Below the pieces are notes generated by a model that was not told the DNA's origin, did no database searches, and was given only the letters and a program-made list of their open reading frames with translations. The translations under genes and the position numbers were made by a program. A stretch of 64,000 nucleotides of DNA. Source: Pseudobutyrivibrio sp. GTDB taxonomy: Bacteria; Bacillota; Clostridia; Lachnospirales; Lachnospiraceae. Where the stretch lies: contig JAFYYR010000016.1 in assembly GCA_017557435.1 (NCBI GenBank), positions 124,001 to 188,000 of the forward strand, in the 5' to 3' direction. Below are positions 31,775 to 39,520 of this stretch, piece by piece. Position 1 is the stretch's first letter; every line of letters begins with the position of its first letter.

Positions 31775-32977
31775 ATGAAGACTCTCTATATTGAATGTAA
31801 AATGGGTGCTGCAGGGGATATGCTGACAGCTGCTCTACTAGAGCTAATAAATGACAAGGATGAGGCTCTTAAGGAGCTTAATCAAATTGGAATTCCAGGA
31901 GTTACTTATACCGCTTCTTCTGCAGAAAAATGTGACATAACAGGAACCCATGTAACAGTGACAATCAATGGGGTGGAGGAAGAAATAGAACACAGCCATC
32001 ATGATGGTGAGCACGAGCATCATCACCATTCTCACAACAGCCTAGCTGACATTTCCCATATCATAGAGCATCTAGCTGTTAATGATTCAGTTAAAAGCCA
32101 TGCCATAGCAATCTATACCTCTATAGCGGAGGCTGAATCAGCTGTCCATGGTGAGCCTGTCAGTGAAATCCATTTTCATGAAGTAGGCACAATGGATGCC
32201 ATCGCTGATGTGATTGCTGTATGCTACCTGATAGATAAGCTTCAGGTGGAAAATATCATGGTTTCACCAATCAATGTGGGAAGCGGTACTGTTAAGTGTG
32301 CCCACGGCATTTTGCCTGTGCCTGCACCAGCCACTGCTCTACTACTAAGGGGCTTACCAACTTACAGCGGCACAGTAGAAAGTGAATTATGCACCCCAAC
32401 AGGTGCTGCTATACTTGCACATTTTGGCAGTGAGTTTAAATCTATGCCTACCATGGTCACTGAAAAAATCGGCTATGGTATGGGCAAAAAGGACTTTCCT
32501 GTTGCCAACTGCGTCCGTGTATTCTTAGGTGAGACTGCTGATTCCACAGATGAAATCATAGAGTTAAACTGCAATGTGGATGATATGACTGGAGAAGATT
32601 TAGGATATGCTTTAGATGCAATCTATGAAGCAGGTGCTAAGGAAGCATTCTTCACTCCAGTTCAGATGAAGAAAAATCGACCTGGTATTTTAATTACTGT
32701 TATCACTGCCTCATCTGAAAAGGATGCCGTGGTTAGAGCCATTTTTGCCAACACTACCACTATTGGTATTAGAGAAAAAATCTGCGGTCGCTTCATTTTA
32801 GATAGAAAAATAGAAACTATTGAAACTCCACTGGGTCCTGTTCGTGTGAAAAAATCAAGTGGCTATGGAGTTGAAAAATGCAAAATAGAGTTTGATGATT
32901 TATCAAAAATCGCAAAAGAAAAAGGGCTAAGCCTTACAGAAGTAAGAAAAGCCATAGCCCCTTTTATAAATGAGTAA
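31775..32977 (+). CDS. larC: LarC, nickel insertion protein for the nickel-pincer cofactor
   Basis: The 400-residue LarC is encoded as one uninterrupted frame: MKTLYIECKMGAAGDMLTAAL, a His-rich stretch (nine His in 73-87), FHEVGTMDAIADVI, SPINVGSGTVKCAHG, and the C-terminal half with NVDDMTGEDL and MKKNRPGILI. It uses CTP to insert nickel into the pincer. In L. plantarum the protein is made through a ribosomal frameshift between larC1 and larC2; here no shift is required. The His stretch probably stores nickel. It follows larB and is convergent with the LysR gene. Confidence 0.94.
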   Translation: MKTLYIECKMGAAGDMLTAALLELINDKDEALKELNQIGIPGVTYTASSAEKCDITGTHVTVTINGVEEEIEHSHHDGEHEHHHHSHNSLADISHIIEHLAVNDSVKSHAIAIYTSIAEAESAVHGEPVSEIHFHEVGTMDAIADVIAVCYLIDKLQVENIMVSPINVGSGTVKCAHGILPVPAPATALLLRGLPTYSGTVESELCTPTGAAILAHFGSEFKSMPTMVTEKIGYGMGKKDFPVANCVRVFLGETADSTDEIIELNCNVDDMTGEDLGYALDAIYEAGAKEAFFTPVQMKKNRPGILITVITASSEKDAVVRAIFANTTTIGIREKICGRFILDRKIETIETPLGPVRVKKSSGYGVEKCKIEFDDLSKIAKEKGLSLTEVRKAIAPFINE

Positions 32978-32980
32978 ATA

Positions 32981-33922
32981 TTATCCCTCATAGATGACAG
33001 ATTTATCAATCTGCTCTAGAGCGGCGTGTATTTCTTCCAAGAAACGCTCGCCCATTTTACTCATAACTGTATTCTTTTTAGTAACATATCCAATTTCCAT
33101 AACACTGTTTGGATTCTCCTCATCGCCGCGATATGGAACGACCATATAGCCGTCACCATTTAAGTCGCCCCAGATGATTCCAGAACATAGTGTATAACCA
33201 TTGAGAGCCCGGATAAGATTAAGCATTGTAGATCTGTCTGTGACTCTCAATGTCTTTGGATAGAAATTCTCGCTCAATATCTCTTCTGCTAAGAATTCAT
33301 TGTTATCTCTCTGCTCAAAAAACAGACATGGATAATCCTCCAAATCCTCGATTCCAATGGAATCATATGAAGCAAGTGGATGATCCTTGTATAAGTAGAC
33401 AAATGCCTTACATTTAATAAGTGTGTGGAACTCAAGTCCATGCTCAACAAATAGCTTGTTCATGGCTCTCTTATTCCGCTCATTTATATAGAGAATTCCC
33501 ACTTCACTCTTAAGAGAACTAACATCATTGATAATATCCATAGTGGTAGTCTCTCTAAGGGCGAAATCGAAATCATTCATATCGTACTGTTTTGCCATAT
33601 CAACAAAAGCTCGTACTGCAAATGTGTAGTGCTGTGTTGAAACGCCAAACTTTCTCTTATAAGTACCCTCTCCACTGTATTTCTGCATTACAATATCGTA
33701 TTGACGATAGAATCCTCTAATATCATTAAGGAACTCCTCGCCCTCAGGTGTTACAATAACGCCCTTGTTGGTACGCATAAAAATAGTAATACCTACCTCA
33801 TTCTCCAGCTCCTGAATAGCAGAAGTCAAAGTAGGCTGAACAATATAAAGCTTCTCAGCTGCCTTGTTCATAGAACCGCACTCTTGAATTGTAAGAGCGT
33901 ATAGAACCTGTTGTAATGTCAT
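32981..33922 (-). CDS. LysR family transcriptional regulator
   Basis: The 313-residue protein has the LysR helix-turn-helix at residues about 1-60 (MTLQQVLYALTIQECGSMNKAAEKLYIVQPTLTSAIQELE) and a substrate-binding-like sensor domain of about 230 residues (VGILYINER, DYPCLFFEQRDNN). It is convergent with larC (3-bp gap) and is followed 2 bp upstream by TcdA on the same strand. The Ala/Gln pattern in the sensor does not name a ligand. Regulating lar genes is possible but not shown. Confidence 0.9.
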   Translation of the reverse strand: MTLQQVLYALTIQECGSMNKAAEKLYIVQPTLTSAIQELENEVGITIFMRTNKGVIVTPEGEEFLNDIRGFYRQYDIVMQKYSGEGTYKRKFGVSTQHYTFAVRAFVDMAKQYDMNDFDFALRETTTMDIINDVSSLKSEVGILYINERNKRAMNKLFVEHGLEFHTLIKCKAFVYLYKDHPLASYDSIGIEDLEDYPCLFFEQRDNNEFLAEEILSENFYPKTLRVTDRSTMLNLIRALNGYTLCSGIIWGDLNGDGYMVVPYRGDEENPNSVMEIGYVTKKNTVMSKMGERFLEEIHAALEQIDKSVIYEG

Positions 33923-33924
33923 AA

Positions 33925-34692
33925 TTAAACTCTCCCTCCAAAACCATTAGACAAATCCTTAATTACCTCGCTTGCCAGTACAAGTCCTGCAACTGCAGGA
34001 GTAAAAGCGATAGAACCTGGTATATCGCGTCTCTCGGTGCACTTGTGCTCTGCACCTGGAGGACATATACAATTAGTTCTGCAGCTTATAGCCATATCCT
34101 CTATTGGGCGGATTGGCTTCTCGTCAGAAAATACTACCTTAAGGTTTTTCACTCCGCGCTTTTTCATCTCACGGCGCATTACCTTAGCCAGTGGGCACAT
34201 GGTAGTCTTGTAAATATCTGCTACCCTAAATCGGCTAGGATCCAGCTTATTGCCAGCTCCCATACAACTGATTACAGGAATATCTAGCTCCTTACATCTC
34301 ATAATGATTTCTATTTTAGCTGTAACAGTATCTACAGCGTCTACTACATAATCGTATGATTTAAAATCAAATGTATCTGCGTTTTCTGGAAGGAAGAAAC
34401 ACTTGTGAACTGTGATGTCTGCCTTAGGGTTAATGTCAAGCATACGCTCCTTCATAACATCCACCTTGTGCTTACCAACAGTGCTTCTTGTAGCAATGAT
34501 TTGTCTGTTAAGATTAGTCAAACATACCTTGTCATCATCTATCAAATCAAAATGCCCCACTCCTGTACGAACAAGAGCTTCACATACATAACCTCCTACT
34601 CCTCCAATACCAAAGACGGCAACTCGCTTATTGCTAAGGTCATCCATTGCTTCTTTCCCTAGAAGTAGTTGAGTTCTTGAAAACTGATTTAA
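33925..34692 (-). CDS. tcdA: tRNA threonylcarbamoyladenosine dehydratase (TcdA/CsdL)
   Basis: The 255-residue E1-like (ThiF) protein starts MLNQFSRTQLLLGKEAMDDL and has the ATP-binding GIGGVGGYVCEAL, DDDKVCLTNLNRQI and DAVDTVTAK, then CRTNCICPPGAEHKC and SIAFTPAVAGLVLASEVI. TcdA closes the cyclic t6A at position 37 of ANN-decoding tRNAs. The ATG at 34692 has AAAGGAAATAGCT upstream; a longer frame from 34716 lacks support. It shares the same minus-strand unit with LysR. Confidence 0.9.
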   Translation of the reverse strand, partial: LNQFSRTQLLLGKEAMDDLSNKRVAVFGIGGVGGYVCEALVRTGVGHFDLIDDDKVCLTNLNRQIIATRSTVGKHKVDVMKERMLDINPKADITVHKCFFLPENADTFDFKSYDYVVDAVDTVTAKIEIIMRCKELDIPVISCMGAGNKLDPSRFRVADIYKTTMCPLAKVMRREMKKRGVKNLKVVFSDEKPIRPIEDMAISCRTNCICPPGAEHKCTERRDIPGSIAFTPAVAGLVLASEVIKDLSNGFGGRV

Positions 34693-34730
34693 CATAGCTA
34701 TTTCCTTTGTATACATATAACTTACAAACT

Positions 34731-34761
34731 AAAAGCAGATGATTATTTACCATCTGCTTTT
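34731..34761 (-). terminator. terminator after the met operon
   Basis: AAAAGCAGATG (34731-34741) pairs with CATCTGCTTTT (34751-34761), 11 bp with a 9-nt loop, lying 80 bp beyond the MetQ stop. On the minus strand the stem ends in four T residues. Confidence 0.6.
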
Positions 34762-34841
34762 AATCTCCTATCTGAACAATAGGTAATTATATATTATTTT
34801 CTTTGACTTGATTTGTCAATTATAAGCTGCAATTTCACCTA

Positions 34842-35720
34842 TTAAAATGGAACTACTGCTCCGTCATATGTTGACTCGATGTAGCTTCTAACATCATCAG
34901 ATGTAAGAACCTCAACAAGTGCCTTGATTCCCTCATCATTCTCATGACCTTCTGCAACAGCGATGATGTTTACATATGTCTTAGCTGCCTCTGAATCTGC
35001 TGACTCATAAGCGATAGAATCCTTTGATACAGAGTAGCCTGCCTCAAGTGCATAGTTACCATTTAATACAACGAATGCAACCTCGTCCTTAACACGAGCT
35101 ACCTGAGCTGCCTCAAGCTCCTCAAACTTGATGTTCTTTGGATTCTCTGTGATGTCGTTAACTGTAGCTGTAAGACCTGCGTCATCCTTTAATGTAAGAA
35201 GTCCATTGTCCTGAAGAAGAAGGAGTGCTCTAGCCTCGTTTGTTGTGTCATTAGGAATAGCAATTGTATCGCCGTCCTCGATATCATCAAGAGTAGCCTT
35301 CTGACCTGGGTAGATACCAAATGGCTCATAGTGGATGCCACCAGCATTTACAAGGTGTGTACCCTTCTCCTCGTTGAAGCTGTCAAGATATGGTACATGC
35401 TGGAAATAGTTAGCATCAAACTCACCTGAATCTACTACAAGGTTTGGCTGTACATAATCATCAAATACTGTAACATCAAGCTTGTAGCCCTTCTCCTCTA
35501 AAAGTGGAGCTGCATACTCTAAAATCTCTGCGTGTGGTGTAGCTGAAGCTGCGATTTTGATTGTTGTAAGTTCCTTGTTCTCATCAGCTGTAGCTTCATC
35601 TGCTGTAGCCTCCTCTGCAGGTGCCTGTGTATCCGCTGTGGCATCGCTGCTTCCGCAACCTACTAATGCACCGATAACAAATGTTGCCCCTAAAATGCTT
35701 GCTAAAATTTTCTTTCTCAT
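34842..35720 (-). CDS. metQ: methionine ABC transporter substrate-binding lipoprotein (MetQ)
   Basis: The 292-residue protein has a lipoprotein signal ending LVGCGSS (Cys about 22). It then shows the NlpA/MetQ fold: IKIAASATPHAEILEYAAPLLEEKG, VDSGEFDANYFQHVPYLDSFN, then AIPNDTTNEARALLLLQDNGLL. MetQ binds methionine (D or L) at the outer face of the membrane. It is the last gene of the metN-metI-metQ unit and 60 bp after metI. Confidence 0.92.
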   Translation of the reverse strand: MRKKILASILGATFVIGALVGCGSSDATADTQAPAEEATADEATADENKELTTIKIAASATPHAEILEYAAPLLEEKGYKLDVTVFDDYVQPNLVVDSGEFDANYFQHVPYLDSFNEEKGTHLVNAGGIHYEPFGIYPGQKATLDDIEDGDTIAIPNDTTNEARALLLLQDNGLLTLKDDAGLTATVNDITENPKNIKFEELEAAQVARVKDEVAFVVLNGNYALEAGYSVSKDSIAYESADSEAAKTYVNIIAVAEGHENDEGIKALVEVLTSDDVRSYIESTYDGAVVPF

Positions 35721-35780
35721 GTCTTTCTCTCCTTTGTGTGTTAAAAATTTAAGTAATATATTATCTCCCCTAATATACCC

Positions 35781-36443
35781 TTATACTTGCTTGTGGTTCA
35801 GCTTTCTTGCTATAAACATTCCTGAGTTTGTAAATACCTGGAATAAAATAATAAGCAAGATAACTGTAACTATCATGATATCTGTCTGATATCTGTAGTA
35901 TCCGTACTGGACTGCTATACTTCCCAGTCCACCACCGCCTAAAGTACCTGCCATTGCTGAATAACCAAGTACAGTACCTAAGGCTATTGTCGCGTTGGTG
36001 ATTAGTGATGTCCTTGCCTCAACAAGAAGCACCTTGAATACGATTTGAATTCTAGATGCGCCCATTGATTTAGCTGCCTCTATAACTCCTGCATCCACTT
36101 CCTTAAGTGATGACTCCACCATTCTGGCAATGTATGGAGCAGCTGAAATAACAAGTGGTACGATTGTAGCTGTAGTGCCGTATGATTTACCAACTAACTG
36201 TCTTGTAATAGGAATAAGTAAAATTAGTAAAATCAAAAATGGTACGCTTCGAACTACATTTGAAATTGCATCTAAAACCTTGTATAAAAATGGATTAGGC
36301 TTTAATCCGTTTTTATCTGATGTAGTAAGTAAAATTCCCATTGGAAGTCCAAGAAAGTATCCAAAGAATGTGGAAACCACTGTCATGTAAACTGTCTCAA
36401 GTATTCCATTTAAAATCATATTTGTTGTAACGCTATCCCACAT
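35781..36443 (-). CDS. metI: methionine ABC transporter permease (MetI)
   Basis: The 220-residue permease has about five hydrophobic segments and the MetI/BPD family motif around ASMGASRIQIVFKVLLVEARTSLI (EAA-type loop). It contains SVPFLILLILLIPITR and AMAGTLGGGGLGSIAVQYGYYRY. Its start overlaps the end of metN by 11 bp. It would pair as a dimer with MetN to import methionine. Confidence 0.92.
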   Translation of the reverse strand: MWDSVTTNMILNGILETVYMTVVSTFFGYFLGLPMGILLTTSDKNGLKPNPFLYKVLDAISNVVRSVPFLILLILLIPITRQLVGKSYGTTATIVPLVISAAPYIARMVESSLKEVDAGVIEAAKSMGASRIQIVFKVLLVEARTSLITNATIALGTVLGYSAMAGTLGGGGLGSIAVQYGYYRYQTDIMIVTVILLIILFQVFTNSGMFIARKLNHKQV

Positions 36444-37221
36444 AATCCTTTGCCTCCTTTCCTTCTTTTTGCTCTCTATTCTTTAACTCATTCTCCTTGT
36501 TTAACCAAAAAAACTTGTCCTCTGGAAGATTAACCTCATCGATTCTTCCATCCTCAATAAGCTCGCCATCCTCGATGATTGCTACCTTATTACAGATGGC
36601 CTTAACTACTGACATCTGATGAGTAATAAGAACTATTGTGATGCCATACTCTCTATTAATCTCCTTAAGAAGAGTAAGTATAGATGCTGTTGTCTGTGGA
36701 TCAAGTGCGCTTGTAGCCTCATCACAAAGAAGAATCTTTGGATTCGATGCAAGTGCTCTTGCTATTGCAACTCTCTGCTGCTGTCCACCTGATAGCTGTG
36801 AAGGATATGCCTTAGCCTTATCCTCAAGTCCTACCTTAGCAAGAAGCTCAAATGCCTTAGCTCTGGCTTCTTTCTTTTTTACACCCTGAAGTGTAAGAGG
36901 AAATATTACATTATCAATGACATTCTTTTGCTGAAGCAGATTAAAATGCTGGAAAATCATTGATATCTCCTGCCGCTGTTCTCTAAGCTCTGCTTCGTTA
37001 AGCTGTCCTAACTCCTTTCCGTAAACTATAACCTGACCACTAGTTGGTTTCTCAAGATAGTTCAAACATCGAATCAATGTGCTCTTACCAGCTCCAGACA
37101 TTCCGATAATTCCGTAGATATCTCCGCTTTCAACATTTAAGTTGATATTTCTAAGTGCCTCAACTCTACTGTCCTTGCCTTCAAAGCTTTTTGATAAATT
37201 TTTAATCTCTATTGCTCTCAT
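36433..37221 (-). CDS. metN: methionine ABC transporter ATPase (MetN), without C-terminal NIL domain
   Basis: The 262-residue ATPase has Walker A GMSGAGKSTLIR, a Q-loop in SMIFQHFNLLQQK, the signature LSGGQQQRVAIARALA, Walker B ILLCDEATSALD and VLITHQMSVVK. It ends shortly after the ATPase domain. E. coli MetN is about 343 residues and has a C-terminal NIL/ACT domain that binds Met and inhibits transport; that domain is absent here. The operon is preceded by the Met-rich leader peptide and terminator at 37253-37411, so control appears to be transcriptional. Confidence 0.93.
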   Translation of the reverse strand: MRAIEIKNLSKSFEGKDSRVEALRNINLNVESGDIYGIIGMSGAGKSTLIRCLNYLEKPTSGQVIVYGKELGQLNEAELREQRQEISMIFQHFNLLQQKNVIDNVIFPLTLQGVKKKEARAKAFELLAKVGLEDKAKAYPSQLSGGQQQRVAIARALASNPKILLCDEATSALDPQTTASILTLLKEINREYGITIVLITHQMSVVKAICNKVAIIEDGELIEDGRIDEVNLPEDKFFWLNKENELKNREQKEGKEAKDYVG

Positions 37222-37252
37222 TTATAAATCTCCTTGTGCCATAATCTGGCAA

Positions 37253-37293
37253 TAAAAAAACCATTGCCGCTTATAACTACTCCCAGGCAATGG
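37253..37293 (-). terminator. intrinsic attenuator terminator upstream of metNIQ
   Basis: CCATTGCC (37261-37268) pairs with GGCAATGG (37286-37293), an 8-bp perfect stem with a 17-nt loop. On the minus strand it is followed by seven T residues (37254-37260), with metN starting 32 bp further on. Its promoter-proximal arm can alternatively pair with two upstream segments, giving competing antiterminators. Confidence 0.8.
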
Positions 37294-37360
37294 CTTCTTA
37301 AGATATAGGCGCAAGACAGTAAGCCATGCACCCTCGGCCCTTTATCACCTGGGAGAATAG
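37277..37360 (-). promoter_or_regulatory. antiterminator pairings competing with the met attenuator
   Basis: On the minus-strand RNA, CTCCCAGG within CTATTCTCCCAGGTG (37346-37360) is complementary to CCTGGGAG (37280-37287), which runs into the terminator arm; flanking CTA/TAG adds pairs after a bulge. A second pairing, ATGGCTT (37321-37327) with AAGCCAT (37290-37296), also hides the terminator arm. The first starts right after Met codon 17 of the leader peptide. Confidence 0.6.
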
Positions 37361-37411
37361 CATTCGACGCATGCACATATCCATCATAGATGTACAGTTA
37401 AATGTTCTCAT
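37298..37411 (-). CDS. methionine/cysteine-rich leader peptide of metNIQ (37 aa)
   Basis: A short frame not long enough for usual gene finders. ATG at 37411 is preceded by AAAGGAG nine bases upstream. It encodes MRTFNCTSMMDMCMRRML and on to a C-terminal SLAPIS-type end (…AYCLAPIS), stop TAA at 37298. Of 37 residues seven are Met (1, 9, 10, 12, 14, 17, 29) and four Cys (6, 13, 28, 32). Five Met codons fall in residues 9-17, just before the antiterminator strand. The stop codon is 5 nt before the terminator arm. The layout is that of a ribosome-mediated transcription attenuator that responds to charged Met-tRNA. No SAM riboswitch or T-box core is seen. Confidence 0.75.
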   Translation of the reverse strand: MRTFNCTSMMDMCMRRMLFSQVIKGRGCMAYCLAPIS

Positions 37412-37511
37412 ATTGCCTTGCTCCTTTCTTTAAATATTAAATAACAATTAAATAATCATATATATTTGTTATAAAGATATAATAGTCTCCTAACTTTCCA
37501 AAATCAAATAG

Positions 37512-37556
37512 ACAAAAATTATAGCTAGCTATCAACCAAATTGATAACTAGCTATA
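37512..37556 (-). terminator. intrinsic terminator after the GH51 gene
   Basis: TATAGCTAGCTATCAA (37520-37535) pairs with TTGATAACTAGCTATA (37541-37556), 16 bp with one mismatch and a 5-nt loop. On the minus strand AATTTTTG follows. It lies 34 bp beyond the GH51 stop. Confidence 0.7.
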
Positions 37557-37589
37557 TCTAGAATACTATTAATATTTCCCGAATTTAGG

Positions 37590-39110
37590 CTATTTTTTAA
37601 TTCTAATGCTTACAACTGAGCATGCTGGAATAGTAACATTGATTCCATTTGCAGCCTTTGCATAGTCTGTAAACTCCTGCTCCTTAATTACCTCTGGATT
37701 GTCAAATGTATTGTGTGCATTCATAGCACCTGTTACATAAGATGCCTCACAAACTGAGTATGCATCACCATCCTTTGTTAACTGAATCTCAATATTCTCA
37801 GCATCTTTGAGAGAATTATTTGTAAGAGTAATATTGATTACTCCATTTTCATCCTCAGAAACTGACTCAAATATCTTTGGAACTACATTTTCACCTGTTC
37901 CTACTGTGCCAGCATTAAGCAAATCACTTCCTAAAAGTGTTGCACCCTGATGATTGCGATACATTTTAAATACATAGTATGTAGGTGTCTTTATCATCTT
38001 CTCACCTTCTGTGAGTACAACAGACTGAAGCACGTTAACCATCTGAGCTATACATGCCATCTTTACTCTGTCTGAATGCTTGTTGAAGATATTTAAATTC
38101 ATACCTGCTACAAGTGCATCACGCATTGTATTCTGCTGATATAAGAAGCCTGGATTTGTACCTGGCTCAACATCTGTCCAGATACCCCACTCATCAACCA
38201 TCATGCCGATTTTTTTCTCTGGGTCATACTGATCCATAATAGCACCATGCTTAGTAATGAGCTCTTCCATATAGTAAGACCTCTTAAGTGTCTTAAAGAA
38301 AATTTCTTCTGTGAAATCAGTGGCACTTCCCTTGTACTCCCAATCACCATCCATCTCTGGAAGAGTATAATGATGAAGTGAAAGACCATCCATAAATCCA
38401 TGGTCCTTTTCTGGAGAACCATCAAAGCATGTATCAAGCACTACCTTTGTCCAGTGATAATCATCTACATTGGCACCACAAGCAATCTTTGCAATTGGCT
38501 TATTGCCATCATAGTTTCTCACATATGTCTGATAACGTCTGTATTCATCAGCATAAAACTGTGGACGCATATTACCGCCACATCCCCAGTTCTCATTGCC
38601 TACTCCCAGGTAATCGACTGTCCATGGCTCCTCATGACCATTTTCTTTTCTAAGGTCAGCCATTGGAGAAACGCCCTTGAATGTCATATACTCTACCCAT
38701 TCGCTCATCTCTCTAACAGTACCAGAGCCCATATTCGCATTTACGTATGTCTTACACCCAAGCTGTCTACAAAGTTCAAAAAACTCATGTGTACCAAAGC
38801 TATTGTCCTCAACTACTCCACCCCAGTGAGTGTTGATCATCTTCTTTCTCTTTTCCTTTGGTCCAATACCATCCATCCAATGATATTCATCTGCAAAGCA
38901 TCCACCTGGCCAACGAAGGACTGGAATCTTCATCTCCTTTAATGCTTCTACCACATCAGTTCTCATTCCATTTACATTAGGAATATCGCTGTCTTCTCCT
39001 ACAAAAAGCCCCTCGTAGATACAGCGTCCCAAATGCTCTGAAAAATGACCATAGATTTCTGGAGCTATGGTGCTCTTTTTGTTTTCGTTATTGATAACTA
39101 GTTTTGACAT
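37590..39110 (-). CDS. alpha-L-arabinofuranosidase, glycoside hydrolase family 51
   Basis: The 506-residue protein starts MSKLVINNENKKSTIAPEIYGHFSEHLGRCIYEGLFVG, the GH51 N-terminal motif, at the ATG at 39110 with AAAAGGAGAAGAAT upstream. It has LRWPGGCFADEYHW, the acid/base Glu in LGVGNENWG, the nucleophile Glu in MMVDEWG, and a C-terminal beta-sandwich. No signal peptide is seen, so it acts on imported arabino-oligosaccharides in the cytosol, as is usual for GH51 of gut Lachnospiraceae. The promoter at 39142-39170 and a terminator at 37512-37556 mark it as monocistronic. Confidence 0.93.
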   Translation of the reverse strand: MSKLVINNENKKSTIAPEIYGHFSEHLGRCIYEGLFVGEDSDIPNVNGMRTDVVEALKEMKIPVLRWPGGCFADEYHWMDGIGPKEKRKKMINTHWGGVVEDNSFGTHEFFELCRQLGCKTYVNANMGSGTVREMSEWVEYMTFKGVSPMADLRKENGHEEPWTVDYLGVGNENWGCGGNMRPQFYADEYRRYQTYVRNYDGNKPIAKIACGANVDDYHWTKVVLDTCFDGSPEKDHGFMDGLSLHHYTLPEMDGDWEYKGSATDFTEEIFFKTLKRSYYMEELITKHGAIMDQYDPEKKIGMMVDEWGIWTDVEPGTNPGFLYQQNTMRDALVAGMNLNIFNKHSDRVKMACIAQMVNVLQSVVLTEGEKMIKTPTYYVFKMYRNHQGATLLGSDLLNAGTVGTGENVVPKIFESVSEDENGVINITLTNNSLKDAENIEIQLTKDGDAYSVCEASYVTGAMNAHNTFDNPEVIKEQEFTDYAKAANGINVTIPACSVVSIRIKK

Positions 39111-39141
39111 TATTCTTCTCCTTTTTTCCCTTATTATTTTC

Positions 39142-39170
39142 TTTTTACAGCACCTTATTTCTTCAGTCAA
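39142..39170 (-). promoter_or_regulatory. probable promoter of the GH51 gene
   Basis: On the minus strand TTGACT (39165-39170) and a weak TAAAAA (39142-39147) are 17 bp apart, 31 bp upstream of the GH51 ATG. The -10 is poor, so activation by a regulator would be plausible. Confidence 0.4.
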
Positions 39171-39221
39171 TAACATATCTTTTAATAAACAAAAAAATGA
39201 TAAAAAAAGGTAAAATTATCA

Positions 39222-39252
39222 CTAAAAAAGCCCTACCACTTTTTGGTAGGGC
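39222..39252 (-). terminator. terminator overlapping the 3' end of the DUF6171 gene
   Basis: GCCCTACCA (39230-39238) pairs with TGGTAGGGC (39244-39252) around 5 nt; on the minus strand six T residues follow. The TAG stop at 39233-39235 lies inside the stem. Confidence 0.7.
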
Positions 39253-39481
39253 ATTTTGATATTTTAGCTGCTGCACGGATTTCAACATAACAGCCGCAGG
39301 ACATACAAGTACCTGCATTTAGCTTGTCACAATCCTTGCATATATCAAGGCGTCTTTCATATTCCTCATCAGAAACCATATCCGCCTTTTTTATTGCACT
39401 TTTATATTTTTCTATCATAGCAGTGTCTGCATCAACCATATCTCGAAGCAGACACCTGGTACAAACTCTTTTATCAATCAT
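39233..39481 (-). CDS. DUF6171 family cysteine-rich protein
   Basis: The 82-residue protein reads MIDKRVCTRCLLRDMV near the start and CKDCDKLNAGTCMSCGCYVEIRAA near the end, closing with KCPTKKW. The CxxC pair plus the CxxC...CxxCGC pattern and final KCP match the small zinc-binding DUF6171 family, common in Lachnospiraceae and of unknown function. I start at ATG 39481; a start three codons upstream (39490) is also possible. Its terminator overlaps its own stop codon. It lies between putP and the GH51 gene with no obvious link to either. Confidence 0.8.
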   Translation of the reverse strand: MIDKRVCTRCLLRDMVDADTAMIEKYKSAIKKADMVSDEEYERRLDICKDCDKLNAGTCMSCGCYVEIRAAAKISKCPTKKW

Positions 39482-39520
39482 AGTTATCAATACATCTTTC
39501 GATTTCTAATTATGATTATT

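Larger units (their letters stand above)
37222..37589. other. 368-bp region between metN and the GH51 gene
   Basis: It holds, from right to left: the GH51 terminator (37512-37556), an AT-rich probable promoter zone (about 37440-37510), and the met leader peptide with its attenuator (37253-37411). Confidence 0.7.

Noticed and set aside
37222-37440. SAM riboswitch or T-box as the control of metNIQ
   Set aside because: No SAM-I core (GGTGGAGGGA...GGCAACC) and no T-box sequence (AGGGTGGNACCGCG) is present on the minus strand; the leader peptide with terminator explains the region better.
38400-38942. 180-codon frame on plus opposite the GH51 gene
   Set aside because: It is a shadow of a well-supported GH51 gene, with no ribosome binding site and a composition unlike a real protein.
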